From the NCBI GenBank assembly GCA_025548565.1, contig JAJLPB010000002.1, positions 723,965 to 787,964 on the forward strand: 64,000 bases of DNA. Reading direction: 5' to 3'. Below are positions 8,689-17,834 of the stretch, piece after piece; the first letter of the stretch is position 1; each line of letters begins with the position of its first letter. Below the pieces are notes generated by a model that saw nothing but the letters and a program-made list of their open reading frames with translations, was not told where the DNA came from and searched no databases. The position numbers and the translations under genes are program-made. Source of the stretch: Rugamonas sp. A1-17 (GTDB lineage Bacteria; Pseudomonadota; Gammaproteobacteria; Burkholderiales; Burkholderiaceae_D).

Positions 8689-9744
8689 GTGACGGCGAAA
8701 TCCCACCATCCCGATTCCGACGCCGACGTGCCGCCGCATGTGATCCGCCAGGTCCTGCAGCTGCTGGCCAGTCGCGGCCACTCGCCCGAACGCCTGTGCA
8801 AGGGTCTGGGCTTCACGCCCGAGAACCTGTGCGACGCCAGCTTCCGCGTCTCCTACCGTCAAACCAGCCTGCTGGTGAAGCGCGCCATGCAACGCTGGGG
8901 CGACCCGGCCATCGGCATCGCCACCGGCGCGCGCCAGACCGTGGTCTGTTTCGGCCTGCCCGGCCTGGGCATGCTGACCTGCGCCACGCTGGGCGAGGCC
9001 TTCCACTACCTGATCCGCCACCAGCGCGCCGCCGGCGCCCTCACCGTCAATGAACTCGGCATCCTCGACGAGCATCACTTCGTCGCCGAAGTCACCACCC
9101 GCTTTCACGATCCCGAAATGGAGCCCTTCTTCATCGAGGAGATTTTCGTCAGCAGCGTGGAGGTGTCGCGCGCATTGGTTGGCTCGCACTTCCGCCCGGC
9201 GCGGCTGGAGCTGCGCTATCCGCGCCCGGCCTACGCCAGCGCCTACAACGAATACTTCCGCTGCCCGGTGACGTTCAACGCGCCGATGAACCGGCTGATC
9301 TGCGACATGGCCTGGTTCCACTGCCCGCTGCCCACCCACGACCGCTACATGCAGACCACCCTGCAGGCGCAGATCGACAAGCTGCTGGACGTGGACCAGC
9401 CGCGCAACGACCTGGTGGAATCGATCATGAACCTGCTGCGGGTCTCGATCGACGAAGTGCCCGGCCTGGCCGCCATCGGCGCGGCGCTCAACCTCAGCGA
9501 GCGCACGCTGCGCCGCCGCCTGTCGGACCTGAACACGAGTTATCAGCGGCTGGTCGACCAGGTGCGCTACGAATGCGCGCTCGACCTGCTCAAGCGCAGC
9601 GACATGCCGCTGGTGGATGTCGCCATGGCGACCGGCTTCACGGACGCGCGCAACTTCCGACGCGCCTTCAAGCGCTGGTCCGGCATGCTGCCGAACCAGG
9701 TGCGGCAAGGCGCGGCGGCGCCGCGCCCCAACGCCTGGGCCTAG
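8689..9744 (+). CDS. AraC-family regulator with arabinose-binding-like N-terminal domain
   Basis: A 351-residue transcription factor of the OruR/ArgR-like AraC type. The N-terminal ligand region (about 10-200, including YRQTSLLVKRAMQRWGDPAIG) is followed by the C-terminal double helix-turn-helix: AALNLSERTLRRRLSDLNTS and VDVAMATGFTDARNFRRAFKRWSG. I choose GTG at 8689 because AAAGGAG lies directly before it; upstream ATGs at 8542 and 8641 lack such a site. It is divergent from the MFS gene and convergent, with a four-base gap, with the SDR/ALDH/FMO operon. Either could be its target; in other catabolic clusters this subfamily often sits beside the dehydrogenase genes it controls. Confidence 0.88.
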   Translation: MTAKSHHPDSDADVPPHVIRQVLQLLASRGHSPERLCKGLGFTPENLCDASFRVSYRQTSLLVKRAMQRWGDPAIGIATGARQTVVCFGLPGLGMLTCATLGEAFHYLIRHQRAAGALTVNELGILDEHHFVAEVTTRFHDPEMEPFFIEEIFVSSVEVSRALVGSHFRPARLELRYPRPAYASAYNEYFRCPVTFNAPMNRLICDMAWFHCPLPTHDRYMQTTLQAQIDKLLDVDQPRNDLVESIMNLLRVSIDEVPGLAAIGAALNLSERTLRRRLSDLNTSYQRLVDQVRYECALDLLKRSDMPLVDVAMATGFTDARNFRRAFKRWSGMLPNQVRQGAAAPRPNAWA

Positions 9745-9748
9745 CCCC

Positions 9749-10615
9749 TCAGGACAGTTCCCACTTTCCTTCGTTGGAAACCACCAGCCCGCGCTTGCGC
9801 AGCGATTCCATGTAACGCGCGTGGCCGCGCACGCCCTTCTTGCGGAACAGCGGTATCAGGCGCGGAAGGAAGTTCGGCGCCAGCATCGCCAGCCGCACCG
9901 ACCATGACTCGCTCAAGCGCGGATAACGCTCCAGGCAGGGGTGGTCGAGCATGCGCATCACCTGGCGCGCCACGTCCGCCGGCTGCTGCGGCGGGTCCAT
10001 GAACTGCAGCGTGTTGCCGCCTTCGACCGCCTCGCGCATCAGCATCGGCGTCTCCGTGGCCGAGGGCAGCACGCTGCCCACATGCACGCCGTGCCGCTCG
10101 CGGTCCATGCCCAGGCACAGCATGGCCCCGCGCAGTCCGAACTTGGTGGCCGAATAGACGCCCGTCTCCGGCAGCGGAAAAATGCCGCCCAGCGACACGG
10201 TGTTGATCACGCGCCCGTCGCCGCTGCGCTGCAGGGCCGCGAAGGCCAGCCGCGTCAATACGATGGGCGACAGCAGGTTGATGTTCAGCTCTCCCAGGAT
10301 ATGCTCGACCGAACGTTCCTCGAAATGGCCGGTGCCGGTGATGGCGGCGTTGTTGACCAGGATGTCCAGCCGCCCGTAGCGCGCCTGCACGAAGGCCAGC
10401 AACGCGGGCAGCTTGCTGAAATCGGACAGGTCGACCGCCACGCCGACCGCCGACGGCCCCAGCTCGGCGGTGGCGCGGTCCAGCGCCTCCTGGTTGTAGT
10501 CGGCCAGCACGCAGATGATGCCGCGCTCGATGAAGCCACGGCAGATCTCGCGGCCGATGCCGCCTGCGCCGCCGGTGATGAGAGCGACCCGGCCGCTCTT
10601 CGATGTAGTAGCCAT
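9749..10615 (-). CDS. Short-chain dehydrogenase/reductase (SDR)
   Basis: A 288-residue NAD(P)-dependent oxidoreductase of the classical SDR type. Seen: the Rossmann motif TGGAGGIG near residue 15, NNAAI near 90, catalytic Ser in INTVSLGG and YSATK carrying the Tyr and Lys. ADYN after the second strand suggests preference for NAD over NADP. The C-terminus (about 240-288) is longer and more hydrophobic than usual and may form a substrate lid. Third gene of the FMO-ALDH-SDR operon, 11 bases after the aldehyde dehydrogenase. It probably oxidises an alcohol or reduces a ketone in the same pathway. Confidence 0.92.
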   Translation of the reverse strand: MATTSKSGRVALITGGAGGIGREICRGFIERGIICVLADYNQEALDRATAELGPSAVGVAVDLSDFSKLPALLAFVQARYGRLDILVNNAAITGTGHFEERSVEHILGELNINLLSPIVLTRLAFAALQRSGDGRVINTVSLGGIFPLPETGVYSATKFGLRGAMLCLGMDRERHGVHVGSVLPSATETPMLMREAVEGGNTLQFMDPPQQPADVARQVMRMLDHPCLERYPRLSESWSVRLAMLAPNFLPRLIPLFRKKGVRGHARYMESLRKRGLVVSNEGKWELS

Positions 10616-10626
10616 GTGTGTTCCTC

Positions 10627-12153
10627 TCAGATGGTGCCGGTGCCGCTGCCGCCGGCCGCGCCGAGCTGCATCCAGATGGTCTTGGTCTCGGTGTACTGGT
10701 CGTGCGCCATCAGCGATTTCTCTCGCCCGCCGAAGCCGGACTCCTTGTAACCGCCGAACGGCACGCCGGTATCGCCCTCGGAGAAGCAATTGACCGACAC
10801 GGTGCCGGCCCGTATCGCCCGCGCCACGCCGTGCGCCGCATCCAGGTTGCTGGTATAGACCGACGAAGCCAGGCCGTAGTTGGTGTCGTTGGCCATCGCC
10901 ACGCCCTCGGCCAGCGTATCGAAGCCCAGCACCGACAGCACCGGCCCGAATATCTCCTCGCGCGCGATGTTCATCGAAGGCTGCACATGATCGAAAATCG
11001 TCGGCTCCACGAAGCTGCCGCCGGAATCGCGCCGCACCTGCGCGCCGCCGTGCACCAGCGCCGCGCCCTGCGCCTTGCCGCCGTCGATGTAGGCCAGCAC
11101 GCGCTGCATGTGGCCAGGTTCGATCAGCGCACCCACCCGCGTGGCCGGATCGAGCGGATCGCCGACCCGCCACTCGTCGAACGCCCCCTTGACCAGTTCC
11201 AGCAGCTCGTCCTTGCGCGAGCGATGCACGATCAGGCGCGAACCCGCGCTGCAGTTCTCGCCCTGGCAGAACAGCGCCCCGGTTGCCACCTGCTGCGCCA
11301 CGCGCGGCAGGTCGGCGGCGTCGGCCAGCACCAGCGCCGGGCTCTTGCCGCCGCATTCCAGCACCACCCGCTTCAGGTTCGACTCGGCCGAATACTTCAG
11401 GAACAGCCGCCCCACCTCGCCCGAACCGGTGAAGCTGATGCAGTCGATATCGCGGTGCCGCCCCATCGCCTGCCCCACCGTCTCGCCGTAGCCCGGCACG
11501 ATATTGAGCACGCCCTCCGGCACGCCGGCCTCCAATGCCAGGCGGCCCAGCATCAGCGCCGTCAGCGACGTCTGCTCGGCGGGCTTGATCACCATCGAAT
11601 TGCCGCTGGCGAGCGCGGGGCCGATCTTCCAACCGGCCAGATACAGCGGAAAATTCCACGGCAGGACCGCGCCCACCACGCCGATCGGCTCGCGCACGAT
11701 CATCGCCACCACATCGGGCGCGGTCGGCGCCATCTGGTCGTACAGCTTGTCGGCCGCCTCGGCGTGCCAGCGCAGGCTCTCGATCATGTCCGGCAGGTCG
11801 GCCGCCAGCGCATCGCGTATCGGCTTGCCCGAGTCCAGGCTCTCCATCACCGCCAGCGTCTCCAGGTTGGCCTCGACCAGGTCGGCCAATCGCAGCAGCA
11901 CCTTCTTGCGGTGCTTGGGCGAGGCCCCCGACCAGTGTCCGCGCTCGAAGGCCCGGCGCGCCGCGCTGACCGCGTCGTCCACTTCGACCGCGCCGCAGCG
12001 GGCGATACCGGCCAAGCGCCGTCCGTTGGCGGGATTGATGGAATCGAACTCCTCGGCCGAGACGGCGTTGACGAAACGCCCGCCGATCAGCGCGCGGGTT
12101 TCAAAATCCAGTTGCGCGGCCTGCTGCTGGTAGTACTGCAAAGTCTTGTCCAT
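10627..12153 (-). CDS. NAD(P)-dependent aldehyde dehydrogenase
   Basis: A 508-residue aldehyde dehydrogenase, most like the gamma-glutamyl-aminobutyraldehyde/betaine aldehyde branch. Seen: PWNFPLYLAGWKIGPALASG for cofactor binding, FTGSGEVG, the general-base Glu in LECGGKSPALVL, and the nucleophile Cys in FCQGENCSAGSRL. ECGGKSP replaces the common ELGGKSP. EEIFGPVLSVLGFD and the C-terminal PFGGYKESGFGGREKS are also present. ATG at 12153 has GAGG nine bases upstream; two earlier starts (12162, 12168) are less well placed. The gene begins 11 bases after the FMO stop, so the two are co-transcribed. It should oxidise an aldehyde formed in this pathway to the acid. Confidence 0.93.
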   Translation of the reverse strand: MDKTLQYYQQQAAQLDFETRALIGGRFVNAVSAEEFDSINPANGRRLAGIARCGAVEVDDAVSAARRAFERGHWSGASPKHRKKVLLRLADLVEANLETLAVMESLDSGKPIRDALAADLPDMIESLRWHAEAADKLYDQMAPTAPDVVAMIVREPIGVVGAVLPWNFPLYLAGWKIGPALASGNSMVIKPAEQTSLTALMLGRLALEAGVPEGVLNIVPGYGETVGQAMGRHRDIDCISFTGSGEVGRLFLKYSAESNLKRVVLECGGKSPALVLADAADLPRVAQQVATGALFCQGENCSAGSRLIVHRSRKDELLELVKGAFDEWRVGDPLDPATRVGALIEPGHMQRVLAYIDGGKAQGAALVHGGAQVRRDSGGSFVEPTIFDHVQPSMNIAREEIFGPVLSVLGFDTLAEGVAMANDTNYGLASSVYTSNLDAAHGVARAIRAGTVSVNCFSEGDTGVPFGGYKESGFGGREKSLMAHDQYTETKTIWMQLGAAGGSGTGTI

Positions 12154-12164
12154 GTGTGGCATCC

Positions 12165-13562
12165 TCACGCGGCCACGCGCAGCGCCGGCGACGCTTGCGC
12201 CGTGGCGCCGGTGCGCAGATGGTCGTAATAGGTTTCGCTCAGCTCCGGCCAGCCCATCTTCCTGCGCAAGCGCTTCAGGTAGGACTTGAGCGCATGCGCC
12301 TCCAGATACACCTCGTGCCGCTGCGACTTGACGAATTTCAGGCCGCCCGACAAGTCCGGATCATCGTTGGCGATCAGCGCATCGAAGCGGCTGGAGCCGC
12401 CCGGGTTGTCCAGCTGGTCGCGCAGGTAGGCGGCGATCATGAAGGCCTCCGTGTCGAACAGCTTGTAGGCGCTGGAATTGGTCTCGACATAGCCGATGCC
12501 GAACAGGTTGCGGTGGTCGCGGCTGAACATCGACAGGTAGAGCTGCGGCCTGCCGCCACGCCATTCGAAATATTCGGCCGCGTATTTGCAGCTCCACTTG
12601 TAGCCGGTGGCGTAGATCACCAGGTCCAGCTTCTCGCGGCTGCCGTCCTTGAAGACCACCTCGTCGCCGTCGTAGCTGGCCACGTCCGGCTTGACGGCGA
12701 TATTGCCGTGCTGGAGATTGTGCAGCAGCTGGGAGTTAAGCAAAGGATGGCTCTCGAACAGGCGATGGTCCGGCTTGGGCAGGCCGAAGCGGGTCAGGTC
12801 GCCGGTGAACATCTTCAGCAAAAGGCTCATGATCGGACGCGCAATCCACATCGGCAGTTGCGGGCCGCTCTCGCCCACCTGGTCGGCGGGCAGGCCAAAC
12901 AGATGCTTGGGTATGAAGTGGTAGCCGCGCCGCAGGCTGATGAAAGCCTTGTCCGCGCGCGACGCCGCGTCGCAGCCGATGTCCGCGCCCGAATTGCCGG
13001 CGCCGACGATCATCACCCGCTTGCCGGCGAATTCGTCGCTGCTCTTGTAGGTGACGGAGTGGCGGATCTCGCCGTTGAAGTGGCCCTTCACCTCCGGCAT
13101 ATTGGGATCCCAGTTGCAGCCGGTGGCGCAGATCACGGCGCGATAACGCCGGCGGCTGCCGTCGCCCAGCGTCACCAGCCACTCGCCGCTATCCTCCTTC
13201 TTCACGTTCTGCACCGCCGTGTTGAAGCGGATCGCGCCGCGCAGGTCGAAGGCTTCCGCGTAGCTGCGCACATAGCTCAGTATCTGCTGGTTGGTGGGAT
13301 AGTCCGGGAACGACTTCGGCATCGGAAAACCGATAAAGCCCGACAGGTCGCGCGACGAAATGAAGTGCGCCGATTCGTAGATCGGACTACCGGGATTGCT
13401 CATGTCCCAGATACCACCCACGTCCGAATGGCGCTCGAACTGCTCGTACGCCAGCTTCATGCCCTTCAACGCCCGCGCCGCGGACAGGCCGCCCGGCCCC
13501 GCGCCCACCACGCACACCGCATTGCCGCAATCGATAATTTTATCCGTCTGTTGGTCAGCCAT
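12165..13562 (-). CDS. Flavin-containing monooxygenase (FMO-type)
   Basis: A 465-residue FAD/NADPH monooxygenase. The FAD motif GAGPGG is at residues 20-25, the NADPH motif VGAGNSGADIG is in the middle, and the FMO fingerprint FNGEIRHSVTYK (FxGxxxHxxxY/F) lies between them. A C-terminal IYATGYKWS is the usual ATG motif. The fingerprint is closer to N/S-oxygenating FMOs than to the Trp-ending motif of Baeyer-Villiger enzymes, although some FMOs also do Baeyer-Villiger chemistry. GGGAG lies six bases before the ATG. It is the first gene of the FMO-ALDH-SDR operon and is divergent from a TonB-dependent receptor. The 250-base gap before the receptor must hold both promoters; I see no clear operator in it. 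Confidence 0.92.
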   Translation of the reverse strand: MADQQTDKIIDCGNAVCVVGAGPGGLSAARALKGMKLAYEQFERHSDVGGIWDMSNPGSPIYESAHFISSRDLSGFIGFPMPKSFPDYPTNQQILSYVRSYAEAFDLRGAIRFNTAVQNVKKEDSGEWLVTLGDGSRRRYRAVICATGCNWDPNMPEVKGHFNGEIRHSVTYKSSDEFAGKRVMIVGAGNSGADIGCDAASRADKAFISLRRGYHFIPKHLFGLPADQVGESGPQLPMWIARPIMSLLLKMFTGDLTRFGLPKPDHRLFESHPLLNSQLLHNLQHGNIAVKPDVASYDGDEVVFKDGSREKLDLVIYATGYKWSCKYAAEYFEWRGGRPQLYLSMFSRDHRNLFGIGYVETNSSAYKLFDTEAFMIAAYLRDQLDNPGGSSRFDALIANDDPDLSGGLKFVKSQRHEVYLEAHALKSYLKRLRRKMGWPELSETYYDHLRTGATAQASPALRVAA

Positions 13563-13812
13563 TTCTATCTCCCGTTTTATGAAAAGCCAGGATTCATTGT
13601 GCAAACAAAGCCGCCGCCGCACGGGGGCCAAAAGGACAAGCAGGGAGCAATTCCGGCCAAGGCGGCCGCTTGGGCGCACTTACAACGGTGGGGCCGCCTT
13701 GGCCATGCCGGCATCCCCGGCTGTCCGATCCAGCCCCCCTCCCGGTTCGTCGCGCGTCTACAGTCCATTCGCAAGGCAGCAAAAAAACATAACCATCGAA
13801 CCGGGAGATATC

Positions 13813-16248
13813 GTGAAGACACCAGCAGCAAAGCCCCCCTCCAAGCGCATGCGCACCCTCGCGCACAGCATCGCCATCGCCTTCGCCGGCGGCGCGGCGC
13901 TCGCCGCCAATCCAGCCAATGCCGCCAACGACGACATACAGAAAGTGGTCGTCACCGCGCAATCGCGCTCGCAGTCGGCGCAGGAAGTGCCGATCTCGAT
14001 GGAGGTCATATCGGCCAAGGACATCCAGAACCTCGGCGCCAAAAACCTCGGTGATCTGAACGGCTACCTGCCCGGCCTGCAGGTGGACTCCACGCAAGCC
14101 ACGCAGCCGGTGTTCGGCATACGCGGCGTGCAACCGGGCGATTTCGGCATCGGCACCGATACGCCGGTCGGCATTTATGTGGACGGCGTCTACACCGGCA
14201 AGACCGGCGGCGCGCTGATGAACTTCATCGACATCCAGCGCGTGGAAGTGCTGAAAGGGCCGCAAGGGACTCTGTTTGGCCGCAACAGCGCCGCCGGCGC
14301 GATCTCCGTCGTCACCAATGAACCGGACAGCAGCTTCGACATGGCCGGCCACGTCAAGGTGGGCAACTACAACCGCGCCAACATGGATGCGATGATCAAT
14401 GTGCCGCTGGGCCAGGACACGGCCGCGCGCCTGGTGGTGGTGCGCGCCGCCAGCGACGGGTGGGTGCGCAACAGCGCCACCGGCACCCGCACCGGCGGCG
14501 ACAACTCGTGGGCCACGCGGCTGTCGCTGAAGCAGAAGATCAAGGACGCCACGCTCAACCTCTCGTGGGAACACGAGCAGCTGCGCCAGCACGGCTGGCC
14601 GGCCTTCGGCGTGGTCAAGGACCCCACGCTGCCGCAGGGCGGCTACACCGGCGTCTACGATGCCGCCTACGTCGCCAACTTCGTCGATCCCCGCAAGGCG
14701 CCGCTGGAGAACGACACCGACGGTGCCGAGCGGCGCGTGTTCGACGGCGTGACGCTGCGCGCAGAACTGCCGCTGGGCGGCGTCACGCTGCATTCCACCA
14801 CCGCCTTCCGCACCTTCTCCTCGTCCAACCTGACCGACAACGACGGCACCAGCCGCGCGGACTTCCACCTGGCCACCGACGACCACAAGAACGCCTACAA
14901 CTGGCAGCAGGAATTCAAACTGACCGGCAAGACCGATAAGCTGGACTGGATCGCCGGCGTGAGCTTCTACGACAATCGCGAACGCCAGACCGCGTCCGCC
15001 ATCGTCAACACCGCGACGCTGGACACCATCAGCCAGATGCAGGGCGGCGCAGCCGATTTCGCCACGCTGTTCGGCGGCCTGGCGCAGGCCGGCGTGCCGG
15101 GCGTCGATGGCTCGTCGAATTTTACGTGGGGCGAAAACACCTACAACAAGCTGCGCAGCCGCGCGGTGTCGATCTACGAAGACATCATCTGGCACGCCTC
15201 GCCATCCACCAACCTGACCGCCGGCGTACGCTGGAGCCGCGACCGCAAGACGATGCAGTGGTACGTGCCCGCGCGCCAGTCGCCGGAACTCGACCGCCTG
15301 CTCAACACCTACGGCCCCGCCGCGGGAATGGATGCCTCGGCCCTGCCGGCCAACGTGGTGTTCAGCGCCGCCGGACAGCTGGCCGCATCGCCGGTCAGCG
15401 CTTCGCACAGCTGGAGCGACTGGAGCCCGCGCGTGGTGGTCGATCATAAAGTGAGCGGCGACCTGCTGCTGTTTGCCTCGCTGTCGCAAGGCTACCAGGC
15501 CGGCGGCTTCAACGTCTTCACCCCGCCGAATCCGGCGTCGGCAGACGCCAAGGCGCGCGACCCGAGCTTCGCGCCCGAGAAGATGACCAACCTGGAGCTG
15601 GGCTTCAAGCTCTATGTCCCGAGCATCAAGGCCACGCTGAACGGCTCCCTGTTCGCCTACCGCTTCAAGAACCTGCAGGACATCAAGCTAGGCGGCAGCG
15701 GCGCCATCTCGACCTACAACATCGTCAGCAGCGACCAGCAGGCCAAAGGGCTGGACCTCGATGGCCGCATCCGCATCGCCCCTGGCCTCACGCTGTTCGC
15801 CGGTCTGGAACTGATCGACCAGACCTACCACCGCTACCAGACCACCGGCGACGGCGGCGCGCCGCTGAACCTCTCCGGACAGCCGGTCGGCACGCCCGTC
15901 TTCAGCGGCATGGCCGGCATGAACGGTAGCTGGGAAGCGCCCGGCGGCAGGATCAGCGCGACGCTGCAAGGTAGCTACCACAGCAAATCGCGCTGCAATG
16001 ACGACACGCGCGCCCTGCAATGCATGAACGCACCGGCCTTCCGCACCGGGGAAGCAGGCAGCAAGGCCGACCTGCGCCTGGCGTGGGACAACGCCAACGG
16101 CAAATTCGGCGTGGCGCTGTTGGTCAACAACCTGTTCGACAAGCGCTACGTCTACAACCTCGATGGCCAGACCAAAACGCTCGGCCTGCCGTACGCCAGC
16201 ATCACCGCGCCACGCGCGATCGGATTGGAATTGAGGGGCAGCCTGTAA
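13813..16248 (+). CDS. TonB-dependent outer-membrane receptor
   Basis: An 811-residue outer-membrane importer. It has a signal peptide of about 40 residues ending near NPANA, a TonB-box-like DIQKVVVTAQ, and a plug domain (PVGIYVDGVYTG, RVEVLKGPQGTLFGRNSAAGAI). A long beta-barrel follows, ending in PRAIGLELRGSL. The plug is typical of the FyuA/CirA-like receptors common in catabolic clusters. GTG at 13813 is preceded by GGGAG five bases upstream; the open frame reaches back to 13396, but that part lies over the FMO gene. Divergent from FMO-ALDH-SDR, it probably imports the hydrophobic or bulky substrate they degrade. This is inference; no siderophore genes are nearby. Confidence 0.93.
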   Translation: MKTPAAKPPSKRMRTLAHSIAIAFAGGAALAANPANAANDDIQKVVVTAQSRSQSAQEVPISMEVISAKDIQNLGAKNLGDLNGYLPGLQVDSTQATQPVFGIRGVQPGDFGIGTDTPVGIYVDGVYTGKTGGALMNFIDIQRVEVLKGPQGTLFGRNSAAGAISVVTNEPDSSFDMAGHVKVGNYNRANMDAMINVPLGQDTAARLVVVRAASDGWVRNSATGTRTGGDNSWATRLSLKQKIKDATLNLSWEHEQLRQHGWPAFGVVKDPTLPQGGYTGVYDAAYVANFVDPRKAPLENDTDGAERRVFDGVTLRAELPLGGVTLHSTTAFRTFSSSNLTDNDGTSRADFHLATDDHKNAYNWQQEFKLTGKTDKLDWIAGVSFYDNRERQTASAIVNTATLDTISQMQGGAADFATLFGGLAQAGVPGVDGSSNFTWGENTYNKLRSRAVSIYEDIIWHASPSTNLTAGVRWSRDRKTMQWYVPARQSPELDRLLNTYGPAAGMDASALPANVVFSAAGQLAASPVSASHSWSDWSPRVVVDHKVSGDLLLFASLSQGYQAGGFNVFTPPNPASADAKARDPSFAPEKMTNLELGFKLYVPSIKATLNGSLFAYRFKNLQDIKLGGSGAISTYNIVSSDQQAKGLDLDGRIRIAPGLTLFAGLELIDQTYHRYQTTGDGGAPLNLSGQPVGTPVFSGMAGMNGSWEAPGGRISATLQGSYHSKSRCNDDTRALQCMNAPAFRTGEAGSKADLRLAWDNANGKFGVALLVNNLFDKRYVYNLDGQTKTLGLPYASITAPRAIGLELRGSL

Positions 16249-16251
16249 GGG

Positions 16252-16288
16252 ACGACGGGCGCGCGGCAAGCAGGCCGCCGCCCGTCGT
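16252..16288 (+). terminator. Terminator-like hairpin between convergent genes
   Basis: ACGACGGGCG (16252-16261) pairs with CGCCCGTCGT (16279-16288). The stem continues as GCGGC/GCCGC around the loop AAGCAG, with a one-base bulge. It starts three bases after the receptor stop and touches the stop codon of the convergent membrane gene, so it could serve both strands. Only TTATT follows, so T-tract support is weak. Confidence 0.55.
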
Positions 16289-16788
16289 TATTGAGGAGTT
16301 CTTGTAGCAGCCCTGGCGATATCGATTCCGAGAGCCGCTTTGCGCAGCCGGCCATGTCGCCGCAGATGATCGAAGGCCGCCCGCGTGTCATACATCAGCT
16401 GATAATGATAGTAGTTGATCTGTTCCAGCACGGCTCCCAGCAGCAGGCCTATGGCCCATTGCATATCGGCTTCAGAAAACGACCCATGCCCCAGAACCGC
16501 AAACATGCAGACGATGGCGATAAAGTTCGACCATTTAAATCCACGGAAGAGCCGATAGAACCAGGCAGGGAAAGCTGCCGCTCCCGTGATAGCCCGCAGC
16601 TTGAGATGCCAATACAGCGTGCCTTGTACCAGAATATAAACCAATATGCTCAACGCGGCGATGCGCATACCCCACGCGATCCCACCGCCGTTGTCCCACC
16701 ACTTCCAGATAATCACCGCCGGCAGAACGACCGCCGCCAAAGCCTCGCGGCTGCGAAGGTATCGCAGGCGATCAATCACGCCAGTCAA
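16288..16788 (-). CDS. Membrane protein of unknown function
   Basis: A 166-residue protein with about four hydrophobic segments (ALAAVVLPAVIIWKWW, IAALSILVYILVQGTLYWHL, FIAIVCMFAVLGHG, WAIGLLLGAVLEQI) and a basic C-terminus. I do not recognise a family. The start is TTG at 16788, overlapping the upstream stop codon by three bases; GTG at 16779 is the alternative. Either way translation is likely coupled to the upstream gene at 16785-17150. Base composition is lower in GC than the flanking catabolic block. Confidence 0.65.
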   Translation of the reverse strand: MTGVIDRLRYLRSREALAAVVLPAVIIWKWWDNGGGIAWGMRIAALSILVYILVQGTLYWHLKLRAITGAAAFPAWFYRLFRGFKWSNFIAIVCMFAVLGHGSFSEADMQWAIGLLLGAVLEQINYYHYQLMYDTRAAFDHLRRHGRLRKAALGIDIARAATRTPQ

Positions 16789-17150
16789 ATTCCACCCAGG
16801 TAGGCGGCAAGCAGGCCATCCGAACTTTCGATACCTAAAACATCCATGACGGTCTCCAGCTCGGTGCCGAAATGCTCGCGTGCCTCGGTGTCCTCGTTCT
16901 CAACCAACTTTAACGACCGCTGGAATTCCGTGAGAACCCAGAGCTTGGATGGATTGGCCTGGACGCCCTCAATCAATCGAACCAGCAAATCATTGAGGAC
17001 AGCTGACAGGCGCGCCTTCTCATCGGCCGTATTTTCTCCCGGAAGAGAGTCAAACTTTTCCACTACCCTGAGGATGTGCAACTTCGTCACCGTCGTATCA
17101 TCAAACTCGATGGGCGCATCAATAACTTCGGCGAGGGGGTCATAAATCAT
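16785..17150 (-). CDS. Small acidic protein of unknown function
   Basis: A 121-residue, mostly helical, acidic soluble protein (MIYDPLAEVIDAPIEFDD at the start, SSDGLLAAYLGGI at the end). No motif is recognised. The mix of long helices and an acidic character resembles small immunity or regulatory proteins, but that is only an impression. Its stop overlaps the start of the membrane-protein gene, so the two probably act together. The open frame extends to 17216, but ATG at 17150 gives the more natural N-terminus. Confidence 0.6.
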   Translation of the reverse strand: MIYDPLAEVIDAPIEFDDTTVTKLHILRVVEKFDSLPGENTADEKARLSAVLNDLLVRLIEGVQANPSKLWVLTEFQRSLKLVENEDTEAREHFGTELETVMDVLGIESSDGLLAAYLGGI

Positions 17151-17181
17151 ATGGAATTTCAGTTTTCTATTTAGAGGATTA

Positions 17182-17814
17182 CTATTCAACCAGCACCGCC
17201 GTCGACCACGGCGCAAGCACGGTCCAGCTCAGACGCTCGTACAGCGCGCGCCCGGCTTCTGTTGCGACCAGCAGCCGCTCTGTGACACCGGCCTTCTCAG
17301 CGACGGCATCCAGATGCTGCATCACGACGCTACCAAGGCCAAGCCGGCGATGGGCTTCCTCGGTGATGATCTGGTCAAACACAGCGCTGCCCGCGTGCAC
17401 CGCGATGCGGCCTGACGCGGCCAACGCGCCGCTGGCGTGGATAACGCGCGCGATGTATCCACCATGTTCGGCATCCACCGATACGTCGTAACCCGACGGT
17501 AAAGTCGCCTTGCCTGGTGTGGCCGCCGGGCCGTACATGAAATATCCGAGACCTTCAATTTTCCAGGGCTCCGGAAGTGCGGCCCGCATAATATCAGGCG
17601 CAACCGCCGCCTTCAAAAAAATACGTGGTGCGGATATTTGCGCGGCGCAGGCTTTCAATGCTGGTCCCGCGTCGACGAACACATGACGGCGCAATTCCCC
17701 AGCACTGCCAACCTCCACGCACAATCCGCCGGAATGATTGGAAGGCAGCGACAGGCCGCGAGCCAGGCTGCGGCCTGTGAGCCAACGCTCAATCAGGGCT
17801 AAATTCAAGTTCAT
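17182..17814 (-). CDS. GNAT-family N-acetyltransferase
   Basis: A 210-residue protein whose C-terminal half (about 105-200) is a GNAT domain: the strand HGGYIARVIHASGALAASGRIAV, then DQIITEEAHRRLGLGSVVMQHL. The latter carries the acetyl-CoA loop (R-R-L-G-L-G-S), and the end is ATEAGRALYERLSWTV. The N-terminal part (WLTGRSLARGLSLP) is typical of uncharacterised GNATs that act on small molecules. Acetyl acceptor unknown. It is transcribed with the small genes on either side, 20-35 bases apart. Confidence 0.82.
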   Translation of the reverse strand: MNLNLALIERWLTGRSLARGLSLPSNHSGGLCVEVGSAGELRRHVFVDAGPALKACAAQISAPRIFLKAAVAPDIMRAALPEPWKIEGLGYFMYGPAATPGKATLPSGYDVSVDAEHGGYIARVIHASGALAASGRIAVHAGSAVFDQIITEEAHRRLGLGSVVMQHLDAVAEKAGVTERLLVATEAGRALYERLSWTVLAPWSTAVLVE

Positions 17815-17834
17815 AGTGCTCTTTACGGTCCTCT

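Noticed and set aside
13396..13812. Extension of the TonB receptor to an upstream start at 13396
   Set aside because: That part lies over the FMO gene on the other strand and does not look like a signal peptide. GTG at 13813 has a good ribosome-binding site and signal sequence.
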